Part shown: positions 12,431-22,527 of the stretch, piece after piece | Position numbering within the stretch: position 1 is the first letter of the stretch | Layout: the number at the start of each line of letters is the position of its first letter | NCBI GenBank assembly: GCA_026210745.1 | Contig: CP110631.1 | Coordinates: 496,001-560,000, forward strand | Length of the DNA: 64,000 nucleotides | Reading direction: 5' to 3' | Origin: Exobasidium rhododendri | Taxonomy: Eukaryota; Basidiomycota; Exobasidiomycetes; Exobasidiales; Exobasidiaceae | Translations under genes and position numbers: made by a program | The notes under the pieces: model-generated | Databases searched by the model: none | Told to the model about the DNA's origin: nothing | What the model saw: the letters and a program-made list of their open reading frames with translations, nothing else

Positions 12431-14068
12431 GTCGCTTTCCTATCGCCTCCTGTCAAGGGTTGCGTGAGTCAAATCCAAGAATCGAGTATCGTTCACCTCG
12501 ACTACAGAGTCGAGCAACGCTGAGGTGCAAAAGATATTTGAAGTGTATGGTAGGGAAGAGAGAATATTCCGAGATCGAAAGTGTAATTCGTGATGAGGAA
12601 GAGAAGCATCAAAGAAGGGGGTCTGTGTCCGATGATGAAGCGTGCCTGTCCTCTTTTACTCCATATGTCACCCTTCAAAGTACGGAGGGGGGGAAAGACG
12701 AGATCTCGTTTCGTCTTAGCAATCAGGCTCTACCACCGAAGGCCTGTGAGACCTGTCAATAGTACTTGCGCCAAGATTGCAGAAAGGGATTCTTTCCTAA
12801 GCAAGCCTTAAATTTTTCGAGGGTCCAGAATCGAGAGGCCTTCTTTCGTTCGAAATGTCCCCTTTCCTCCTTGTAATTCGTAGGTCGACTATCCTGTATC
12901 AGTCTTATAATTTTCCGGAGTAGCTACCTCACTTGCAGGGCCCGTTGTCTTCTAGATGCTCCCTCCACCAACGATACTTCACTGCGATCCACGCAACCAA
13001 AAGTCGTAGCGGTTGCAAGCAGCAGAAACGAGAGAGAGACAGAGTTTCTCGCCTTTCAATTCTGCAACCTTTAGCAGCAGTTGCGAATGTCAAAACTCAA
13101 AGGAGTAGTGCGCTTGTAATTTCGATTAAACCGAGTTTAAATTGACGAATCTGCCTTGAATTTCCTCCACCCTGTTGTATTGACAAGTACAAATGAAAAG
13201 CAAAGTCTTCTTCCAAGCTCCTGTATAGGTCGCGCTTTATATCAGCCCGTTATCTAAACTAAACTCAAGTGTCAAAGACCGCTTGGAGTAATCATCACTC
13301 TGGCTCTGCCTCTATACTTACAGTAGCAGCGCTTTTCCGACCTTTCTTGGAGTCCTTTGTCTTCCCTCTTTGACGCTACCCCTACCTAAAATTTGTTCCG
13401 AGTGATGGTGGAGAATAGGTCCCTGAAGGCGTCGGAGACACTTGGTCCCTGGGTCCCTTTGAATGCTGTAAAGCTTTATATCAGCTTATTTGCGAGGCAG
13501 GACTTGATTATTGGCTCAGGTTCCGACTCCGAGCAAAAAAAATAGTAGTACTGATGCGACTTCGCGACACGAATATTCTGCAGAATTTAAGTTAGAGTGC
13601 GGCGGCAAATACAAGACAAGGCCCTAACATGTTTGTAGCAAGCAAAGCTCTGCTTCTCTACCCCCCCTCCTTTCTCTCTGTATACAATCCCTCAAGCGGC
13701 GGGTAATTCTCAAGTCACGCAATCGACCTCCAGTGTTCAGACTCGTCGATGTCCATCCAGTCCATGTATACATAGCAACGTTGGCACGCCAGGAACGACT
13801 TTGATCATTCAATTAAATAATGATCAGGCGAAGGCTAAATCAAAGGGAGCGTGTTGGCTGCTGCATCGACGACGCACCCTACAATCGAAGGAGGCTGACA
13901 CTTTAGCGACGCTAGAGGAGGGGGGGGTGTCTCGATTTATTTTAATTTACAGATCAGACCAGACCAGACTCGAATCATACATACAATTCCGCTCGCTTAT
14001 CTTCTTCTCAGTGCGAGCTTTCGATAGCTCGGCTCAATATCATTGTGGGGTCAATCCGGACTAATGAT

Positions 14069-14103
14069 CCGACATCCCAACCCACATCCTTTTGGGATGT
14101 CGG
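14069..14103. repeat. Perfect 12-bp inverted repeat (hairpin)
   Basis: The arm CCGACATCCCAA (14069-14080) is the exact reverse complement of TTGGGATGTCGG (14092-14103), with an 11-nt loop between. It is a possible palindromic regulator site or an RNA hairpin in the long gap. Confidence 0.7.
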
Positions 14104-17100
14104 AGGTTCGTTTCAGCTATCTCGCATAACGTCGAGACACCGCATTGGCTTATCAGAGGAAATCTTCGCTGCTCGTCTCATCGTAGCAGTCACGGCACGA
14201 AAGGAACCCACATCTCCCCCACTTTGCTCCGGGTCGCTTTCTGAGCCTGTCTGCATCCAGCTATTTCTTGTCAACGTTTGTGAGATAAGCGCAGACATTG
14301 CCTGCCGAAGAGCGCTTATCGCTTCTCTGCCTGCCATTGATTGCTGCGCATCAGGTCGAATCACTGCAGCGTCGAGCGCCTCTTGCTCCTCGTTTTTAAA
14401 AAGCTTCATGACAATGTGCTATCATCACCTGTGTAGAAATTCGCCGAAGGTGGAGGCGTGCACTGTCACTTTAAGGGACATGCTGGCAAGATCATGACGA
14501 TGGAAGAGCTGTCTTTGTTCACCCTCCGTTTGCAATGTCTGCGTATTGTGACTCGATCTGGCGTCTGAATTTACTTCACCTTCGATGATGATGCAGATCC
14601 TATGTGCAAATCCTGCTGTGCACATGTTAGCACTGTCCGCCCAGACGGCTGCATGTCCCTATTTGGCATGTTAAGTAGCCATACGATTGGGAGTCAAGTG
14701 AAGCGTATGAGAGGAAACCCTACACAAACTTGTCTTGTCACTCCTGCTCCATCGCTTGTCATTCATCATGCTGCTCGGAGGATCCGACACTTCAGTATCA
14801 GTGTGTCATACAATGTAGGAAAGGACTTGGCTCCTCACTACCTCGAACCCTCACAAGCTTGATCTGGATATAGCAACATCTTCATTGGGAAATGGTAGAG
14901 ACAACACTACGAAATGCATATCTTCAAGAGTGCTGTGCTTCATTCAAGCGAGACCGGACACGAATGAGCAAAGGTAGCAGAGTTGCCAATCACGAAGGAT
15001 ATCTCCATCCCGCTTCATCCCCATCTCTCGCACGAGATGACTTTTCCTCCTTTAGCCCCCCCCCCCGGCCGGTACTTCAATGGGGCTATCCACTAACCCT
15101 AACCCACTGTCGACCACTCATCGTAAGAGCGTGGAGTTGTGACAGCCTTTACAGCTAAAATAACATGGAAGAACACTCTAAAGGCATACGTGGCAGGCCG
15201 TCTTCTCGATCCGTTGTGAAGGGCGTACAAGTAAGTATACGAAAGTCCCTGCCGAGATCGCGCGTCTGGTATCTCTCCGGCGGCGACAACGAACTGGAAA
15301 ACCGATCTCTAGCCACGTGGTCAAAGCTAGAATCGCTTCATGACTGCCTTTGAACAGCGCCGTGGCAAGCCGCGAGGGCAGTGTGGTGTATTACCCCACT
15401 TGATATCTTGCACACAACTTTCAAATTCGGATCTTAAAAATCTCCCCTTATCTAAACGTATTCTTCCTTATGACATATTTGAAGTTCGCATCAATTCTAG
15501 CGCCGGGATCAAGAACGCGCTTAGGCACACTTCCATTACGTGGCTACGGAGAGAGAGAGAGACACACACTCACTGTTCCTGCAGTTCGCCTGTGTGGGTG
15601 AAAAGAGCGAATTGCCGTTTTGAAGGGCATGGGATCCGTCTCAAGTCTTTTATCATAGGGTCACCCGGCCCATGTAGCTCGAGCAGGAGGACTGACTTTA
15701 CTTTGATGCATGAGTACGCTAGGAGGACTGGACCTGCTAGATCACTCAAGTGACATCAGCGAAAAGTTGCATCGTATGATGTTCCCCATCGAAACCGTGA
15801 CGCTAGAGGCCGCCCTCTCATGCCAAATTACATACTCTCAAGCCGACTTGGAAAGGATGTTGCTGCACCTTCTGGCGGGTGAAAAGAGGAGCGAGCGTCA
15901 GGGTGGAATCACGGGGAAACGCCCGCCAAGCTTGCCGATGAAGCAAAAGAAGAGCCGAGAGAGGAGGACATTGGCGCAGGGTCTGTGTGTTCTGGGCCTT
16001 GCCCATCCGAGCATCCGAATGAAGTTCTTCTTCTCCCCTGGCCTTAATTCGCCTGCAAGGTCTGCTCTTTCGTCGGCAAGCCTGTGAAATCCCTCTCTCC
16101 GACTCGGGTATTCTTTTCGATCGATGGGTTGGCTCTCTTTGCCTTTGTCATGACTCTTGACGTGCTGCTGCCTTTTCTTTTTTTACTATGTCAAACAATG
16201 TGCGCTGCAGACGCAGTTTAGGCGTTTGACAGGAGGCAGAGGCATTCCCCAAAGGCACTGCAGGATGCTGTTTTATTGTTGCATGCTGTGTTCCATTGTG
16301 GGTACATCACCGCCCTGATGCCCCTCCTCTTCTGTAATCGTGTGTCACGGCTGATAAAAACGGGGGAATACAAATATCCGCTTAGTGAACGGGATCTCAA
16401 TCGATATGGCCTGCAGGGAAATATTTTTTCATAAGGTTAGACGTTTTAGCCTCCGGGAATGTTATTACAAAATGAGCTAAGGATTTCGATCTTCATTTGT
16501 ATGTATATTTACAGGAAGAACTGCGGAGTTTCGCGCGGGCAAAAATTTTCCATGGGGATAAAGGGGGAAAGAGAGAGGGCTGGACCAAGGTGTGGATCAA
16601 AAGTAGCCGTACCATTCAACAGTTTGTTACTCGGTCGTAAAGGGACACTAACTAGCTTGACCTATTCCTATGAAACCTCAGTGCTGCTGCTGCCGTTTGA
16701 TGATACCTCAGATAGATTAAGCGCGTGCTGCATCATTTGCATCCATTTGAATTTCGGCAAAAAAAAGGGCCTCGATTGGCCCTCTGCATTACGGTGAGGG
16801 CTTGAACTAGCATTATGGAGTCAGGCACATCAGCTGTCTCCCGCCCTCCACTTTCTGTTTTCCTATCGTTCTATTTTCTTTCCCCGCCTTCCCTGTTTCC
16901 GAGTTACAGTACACTGTGCTTGTAGCCGTTTCTCTGGGTCTTCCGCGGACGGACCGTCAAAAGACTGCTCGACTGGCTCCATATCAAATGTTGCTAAGCT
17001 GTCGAAATCAAATCCACCTGCGATCTATCGGTACCTTTTCTTCTACAGTATCTGGGACGGACATGCGAGAGAGTCTCCCCCTTTTTTTTTTTACTTTTCT

Positions 17101-17688
17101 AGATTAAGATGTCAAGTCCCTTTTTCTTAGACCTTTTCTTTGGTTCCCTTTCCCTCTTTTCTGTACAGCTGTGAAACCGTCAAGATTAAAAAAATACTCG
17201 AATTCACTTCCCCTTTCCCCCCTCCTTGAATCGGGCAAGTGATCAGTGTATTACCCGCATCTCTGTCCCTCTTTTGAACTGCCATTGCTTCCTTTTTTGT
17301 TGGAGTGGGTGTATCGCGTATGTGAATGACATTTTGACATTATAATTAGAGCCGACTCCGGGAAAAGAAAGGAGAGGTCCAAATGAAATGTGTGTGTGAG
17401 GTGCCAGGAACCAAAAGAAAATAAAGCAACCGAAATCGTTTTGCCCCTTTTGGGTTTTGGCAATCGAAACAGTCCGGTGGCACATTACACACCATTCAGA
17501 GACATAGGCGCAAGGGAAGAAGAAGGGGACAGACCAAGAAAGGGACAATATCAGTACGGGCAATTCTCCGCTAAAATTGTTTTTCTTTTCTCAATATTCT
17601 AATTCCCCCTTCTCTCCATCAGTAATTGTAATTAAGCGCCTGCATCCTCGATTACTTATTCCTTCGACGACCGTACAGTGGCAGCAGT

Positions 17689-17694
17689 ACAGAG

Positions 17695-17726
<32 letters not shown>

Positions 17727-17730
17727 ACAG
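17689..17730 (+). repeat. CAG/CAA tract in the putative leader
   Basis: A stretch of CAG and CAA units upstream of the Zn2Cys6-PAS start codon. It is not joined to that reading frame, because a TAG stop immediately precedes the ATG at 18161. It is likely an untranslated microsatellite. Confidence 0.7.
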
Positions 17731-17943
17731 CTTGCTAGTTGCCAAAAGTTAGTAGTCCGCACGATATCTCTTGTCGTCCTACCGTTCCCTGCCCTCCTTT
17801 GTCTCACGCCTACCTTCCCCTACGGCTTCTTCCCACTCTCTCCCTCCTCACCACCATTCCTGTTCTCCAATCTGCGCTACTTGATCTCTCTCAAGGCGCT
17901 CTTCGATACCATTGAGCGGTAGTCTATTCACTACAACCTCAAA

Positions 17944-17970
17944 TCATCTCATCTCATCTCATCTCATCTC
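17944..17970 (+). repeat. CTCAT pentanucleotide repeat
   Basis: Five tandem CATCT/CTCAT units about 190 bp upstream of the Zn2Cys6-PAS start codon, in a pyrimidine-rich stretch that is probably the 5' leader or core promoter. Confidence 0.8.
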
Positions 17971-18160
17971 GAACAGCACCTGGAACGTACACACACTCAC
18001 ACACCTCCACGAGATCTCTGGAGTCTCAAGGTGCCGGTATCTCGACAAGAAGGGCAGTCATACTATTGGCATAGACTCATCCCCTTTCTTGGGCAGTGCA
18101 TCTCTTTCAACCTTCACCTTCACTCTGCCCGCACGCCACCCGTCACATCGTGTTGAATAG

Positions 18161-20454
18161 ATGTCGTGGCACCAACGACTTCCACGCATTGTTGCGGGGG
18201 TTGACCAACCGGCAGATGATGCCAGTTCGCGCCAGAGCCATATGGGCCCACCATCACAGACCTTACCTTCACTAAACTTCAGGCAATTAGCACCACTTCG
18301 ATCGCCGAACCTGCCTTCGTCTTCACATACCAGCAGCTACTTCACTCAGCAACGGAATAGAAGCACGAGCGAAAGTGTGGCAAATGACGCTCTACGAACA
18401 CTGCGCAATCCTCCTTTTCTCAACCTTCCCGAACCGCCCACAATGTCCACTTCATCATCATCAACGAAAAAGGGAGAAGTCCTTCCACCCCTAGCTGCCT
18501 TTGGGCACACGACATCGGCCACTTTACCTTTCCATGCAGATTCCAGTGGAAGATCAGCAAAACAAACTCTTCCTACTCAATCCTCGCATTACCATCCCTA
18601 TCAGCAGCACCAACCATCTTTTCAAAAATCGATGACTTCTTCCATGTTTCGAAGTCCGCCTTCCAGCCACAGCAATCAGCCTCCTAGTAGTCCTAGAGCA
18701 TACTATCCTCCCATGTCGCCTCAGTCATTACACAATGTGGCATCACCTGCAGATCACCGTTTCTATTCTCCTGCTTCATCTCAAGCAAACGATCATAGCT
18801 TGCAAGATTCTCGAGAGAGTAGTCTGATGGATGGAGATGATTCCAACGCTCGCAAATTGGCAAAGTCGCACGTTCCTTCTGCTTGCCTCAACTGCAAGAG
18901 GGCTCACTTGGCTTGTGATGGTAAGTTTCATCCTTGTATCGATGATGCAATTGGAGATGTCATTGCTTACTTTAGTCATTCTGCCCTATGTTCTTCTTCA
19001 CAGTGAGTCGTCCATGCCGGAGATGTATAAATCTCGGAAAGACAGACACATGCATCGATGTGCAACACAAGAAACGAGGTCGACCTCGTTTGCGTGACCG
19101 AGAGGCGGCAGCTGTTGCGGCAGCCGCTGCAGAACAAGCTGAACTTGCGACCGGCAGTCAAGATCATTCTTCCGGTCTACCAGGTCAACGATTGCGTGGA
19201 TCGTTCTCTTCCTCTTCTTCCGGCCCAACGATGAAAAGGTCTCCTCGATCAGATGCCAGCACCTTTCTATCGCCTGCTGCAGACGGATCTCTCTTTTCAT
19301 CTTCCGCGATCAAGGCTCCTCCTTCATCAACATCAATGTCTTCCATTGGCCCAAGAGGTAGAAGCGTTTCATCCAGTATTTCTCTCTGGTCTCAAGGCGC
19401 TAGAACAGGAGCGGTGGTTGCCCCTCACGAATATTCGGACAGTCCTTCGACAGTCACTTTGATTCTGTCGACGGGATTGCAGTGTGCACGATGCAGTATC
19501 GAGTCTCAAGCTCTCCTAGGATTCTCACCCTCTGATCTCTTGGAACGGTCACTTTTCGAGCTGGTCCACCCCAGTGAGAAGCAAAGACTGGAACAGCTTT
19601 GGCTGAGTCTGATTGAACCGGTAGGAGTGAAGCCACAGGTCGTGCCTGCAAATGCAGAGACAGTCATGACATTGTCGCCCTCCATCTTGATGGCACCTGC
19701 ACCTGGGACAGTATTTATGCAAGAAACGATGAGACTACGCCAACGATCGGGGATTTTTGACTTCTACTCGATTCGACTGCATCTAGGGGGAGGATTTGGG
19801 GCCGATCTGTATCAGCCTCAGAGCTTGAGTCGAGCGTACATTGTCGCTTCTTTACTGAAACTGGGCAACGACGCAACTCACCCTGACCCCAATTTCTTGC
19901 GAGAAGGCGGATGGAACAAAAGAGAGGACACTCGGAACTTTAGTACACCTCAACTACGTGGTCGTCAAGGAGACGGTGGTGAGGGAGGGGCTTCGTATCA
20001 CGGCAAGAAAGAGCCCTTTTCTGCAGAGATAACTTCACCGCCTACTCGAACAGGCCACTTTCCGCCTTCTTCTGCTCCTAGTCGGTTTGATTGGCAGCAA
20101 TTAGATAGCGACAACAAGCCGGCTCGAGCACCACAACAACAAGCCTTGAAGGAAGAAAAGCATCTTCACCTCCATAGCGCACCACCACCCCCTCCCTATT
20201 CACGCTCCATACACCGTGACGAGTATAGTCAAAATGGTGCGAGCGACGCCTTCCACCATCTCCCACCGCCTCAACAGGATAGTCGACCTCGTTCTACCCA
20301 CGACATGGACATCACTCCGCCTTCGTCGGCAGTACGAACGACTTTCGACAATACGGCGTCTGCTGAAACAACGACAAAATCCGGCACAGGACACATGGTC
20401 GCCCCCTCCTTCTCATACTCCTCACGGGCAGAGCGTGGCGGAATCACTTGCTAG
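18161..20454 (+). CDS. Zn2Cys6 zinc-cluster transcription factor with PAS domain
   Basis: Two exons, 18161-18920 and 19004-20454, joined in frame to give 736 residues. The intron splits the zinc cluster: exon 1 ends in ACLNCKRAHLACD and exon 2 continues with RPCRRCINLGKTDTC, completing the six-cysteine Gal4-type DNA-binding motif near residues 244-272. It is followed by a basic RGRPRLRDRE segment. A PAS domain lies at about 410-480 (SIESQALLGFSPSDLL through ELVHPSEKQRLEQLW). The first 240 residues and the C-terminal 200 are disordered, Ser/Pro/Gln-rich. This architecture is shared with the Ert1/AcuK gluconeogenesis regulators and related basidiomycete factors; the exact target is unknown. The start is fixed by an in-frame TAG directly before the ATG. 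Shortly before the stop a second frame stays open, so the C-terminus is slightly uncertain. Confidence 0.9.
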
Positions 20455-20877
20455 CGACTTACTTCCCCAATTTTCAATGCGATCGCCCGACTTGCCTTTC
20501 CTTTCCTTCGCTTCCATTTCCATTTCCATCCTTCCTTCTCTGTTCTCCATTTGTCATTGTCATTTTATCACTTGTCACACTATTTTAACCCAAACCTCCA
20601 TTCATATACACTGCGAATACCAATTGCCAGCATTTTACGACTTCCCCACCGATCCTGTTCTCGTGTGTATTCATATTTGTGGAAAGACGTTGAGTAATTC
20701 CGGTTCGCAGATCAACAGCACACGGAAGAACGATGCCAGATCGGCTTGGACAACGTTAAGAGTGCATGAAATTACAACAGAATTAGTTCAAGGGTCCGAA
20801 GAGGAACGATTGTGTGCGATGGTATAAGTACAATGTTGGTAGAAGGAACAGATGAGTAGGGTATCAAAAGAGGCATA
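20455..20877. other. Convergent 3' intergenic region
   Basis: A 423-bp gap between the Zn2Cys6-PAS stop and the GID8 stop. It is pyrimidine-rich at 20490-20560. No gene or RNA is recognised. Confidence 0.5.
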
Positions 20878-21937
20878 TCAAGTAGAAGAAGAGATTTGGA
20901 GTGCGCCGATGAGATCGAGGCGTGGGAATGAAATCTTGGCTTCCTTGGAAAGAATGTTTTCACCAAAAGAGAGCATCTTGATCAGCTGAGGCAACTTCGG
21001 CTCCCTTCCTTGACTTTGGCTCGCCAAAATCGCTGCATTGAGTTCGCCTGCTGTACGGAGTCGTTGCGCTGGAGCAAGCAATTCGGTGATATGCGATGGC
21101 ACTTCCAACGTCGCCCTCTTGCTACCGCCCGACGTCGAAGGCATGGTCGTTGTCGAGGATGCTGCGGCGGCTGTTCGAGGTAATTCAAAAGCCAAGAGAC
21201 CCATCGTTCTCTCGAGTTCAGGAAGCAATTCGGGATGTTCTTCTGCGCGAGGAGCGAGTTCTTCCGACGCAAATTGGAGCGCTTGAGAAAGATCGCCAGT
21301 CCTGATCAGTTCGATGAGACGCTGTTGTTGCAAATGGAAAAAGAGAAGTGGATTTGTGTCGAGGATCTGCCATCGGGGTAGGAACAAAAAGGAGTAGATG
21401 GTTAAGACATGACGAGCTGCTCAACAAGAAGCAACCAATAGACTCCACAGACTCTTTCCCTACCCCACCATATACTGTCTCTCCTTTTCCTCGATCAGAA
21501 TTTAAGTTCTTAGGTGTAACATAATCCGCACAGATTTAAAAGAAAATCTCAGCGTGGTGCATGTAAAAGTGTCATCTTGTCGGGATAGCTGCTCCAATTT
21601 CCTCCACTCTTACGTTCGTCTTTATCCGAAATCCAAACCAAGCAGACGTCAAAGGGACGAGACTCACCTCTGGATCTAATTCATTGACTCGACCAATAGC
21701 ATCTTCGACGTCTCCACGTTGAATGGCACTGCGTATATTCATGCGATTTTCAATGCTCTCCAGGTCTACCTGAGGGCTCAAGCCAGACTCAGAGGAGAAC
21801 CTCTCTGCTGCATCCTTGTATCCTTCGATTACAAGGTAGTCCATGATCAGCCGATTCAGATCACTGTAGGACGAAGGCAAAAGGGGTGTCAATGATGAAC
21901 AACTATCTTCGCATGTAGAGGTATAGCCCTTCCCCAT
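20878..21937 (-). CDS. GID8: GID8-like LisH-CTLH-CRA subunit of the GID/CTLH ubiquitin ligase
   Basis: Two exons, 21668-21937 and 20878-21366, joined in phase to give 252 residues. Exon 1 has the LisH motif (SDLNRLIMDYLVIEGYKDAA) and the start of CTLH (ENRMNIRSAIQRGDVEDAI). The splice restores NELDPE-ILDTNPLLFFHLQQQ, the highly conserved Gid8/TWA1 join, followed by the RLIELIRTGDLSQAL CRA region. Gid8 is a scaffold subunit of the GID/CTLH E3 ligase, which degrades gluconeogenic enzymes in yeast. The single intron is 301 nt, three to four times the usual intron length here, and carries a C/D snoRNA candidate. It diverges from the SNF2 gene across about 590 bp. Confidence 0.92.
21488..21585 (-). 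ncRNA. Intronic box C/D snoRNA, snR40/SNORD32-type dual guide
   Basis: It lies inside the long GID8 intron, on the host strand. Box C-like AAGATGA is at 21572-21578 (one mismatch to RTGATGA), box D' CTGA at 21549-21552 and box D CTGA at 21495-21498. The element before D' contains ACATGCACCAC, complementary to the universal 18S rRNA segment GUGGUGCAUG. The fifth base from D' selects the same G that human SNORD32A and yeast snR40 methylate (yeast Gm1271). The element before D (ACUUAAAUU plus the C of box D) pairs, with two G-U wobbles, with 25S GAAUUUGGGU. The fifth base selects the U that yeast snR40 methylates (Um898). Both snR40 targets are therefore preserved. The flanks can form a short, imperfect terminal stem. 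The exact ends are approximate. Confidence 0.75.
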
Positions 21938-22527
21938 TTCCTTTTTCCCTCAACGGCAAACTCGCTTCAAGTCAGTTGGCATAGTTATGATTGATATCCT
22001 ACATATCGAATTTCGGAGAGATTCCCACTTTGCGATTATCTCATCATTAGAATAGCGAGTCAATGGCCATCAAGAGGCTCTCGTAGGGGGCAAGGAGATT
22101 TGGGAGGAGGGCTCCCCCCCTTCAATATCGCCATTCCACTCACTCTTTGCTGACAGGTACTTCATTAAGCCTCCTCTCCCATTCTTTCTGTGTCACTTGT
22201 CGCTTACCCGCCATGGCTATTGAGTGCTTGAAGGAAGAAGCGGCGGGCGGGGGCGATAGGAAGAGGCAGGTTCAGGTAGGCAGCGAAATTTGACAGATGA
22301 AAATATCTCAAAGAAACAAAGCCGAGCCAAACAAACCACGTGGGCGGAGTGCTAGTCTGTACCCTTTGGCAGGACTCGCGTGTGAGATCAAGCAGCTAGT
22401 GTACCTTTCGAGAATACTGTATGAGTATTATGATTACGCTCGGACCGTGTCTTTGATGCCGCTGCCACCCCCCTCCTTAGGGACTCAGCAATCAGTGATG
22501 GTTTGCATTGGATAACAGCAGTGGTAG
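21938..22527. promoter_or_regulatory. Divergent promoter region, GID8 / SNF2 ATPase
   Basis: 590 bp between two divergent start codons. A short upstream ATG frame begins at about 22213. No conserved RNA or further gene is seen. Confidence 0.5.

Larger units (their letters stand above)
12431..18160. other. 5.7-kb divergent intergenic region between two transcription-factor genes
   Basis: This is the longest gene-free stretch in the window. It separates the start codons of the CSL gene (leftward) and the Zn2Cys6-PAS gene (rightward). Frames are short and show no domain or splice pattern I can join into a protein. Visible structure: a 12-bp inverted repeat at 14069-14103; a C11 run at 15056-15066 followed by two CCCTAA-type units at 15093-15105; GAGA repeats near 15552; a CAG/CAA tract at about 17689-17730; a CTCAT pentamer repeat at 17944-17970; and one CSL-type heptamer TTCCCAC at 17830-17836. 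The right end is pyrimidine-rich, as expected for a leader. It most likely holds long regulatory regions and leaders, and possibly non-coding transcripts. Confidence 0.6.

Noticed and set aside
13234-13485. 13-bp direct repeat GCTTTATATCAGC (13234-13246 and 13473-13485)
   Set aside because: One such repeat in a 5.7-kb region is not far from chance, and nothing else marks the copies.
13504-13545. GGTTCCGACTCC, resembling a tRNA B box
   Set aside because: It carries an extra base against the consensus, has no matching stems, and is followed by an A run instead of T.
14113-14409. A 98-residue minus-strand frame with helical-looking composition in the long gap
   Set aside because: No family resemblance, no splice partner, and the opposite strand is equally open.
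17830-17836. TTCCCAC, a CSL-type binding heptamer upstream of the Zn2Cys6-PAS gene
   Set aside because: About 0.7 such heptamers are expected by chance in this gap, so one hit is not evidence of regulation by the CSL neighbour.
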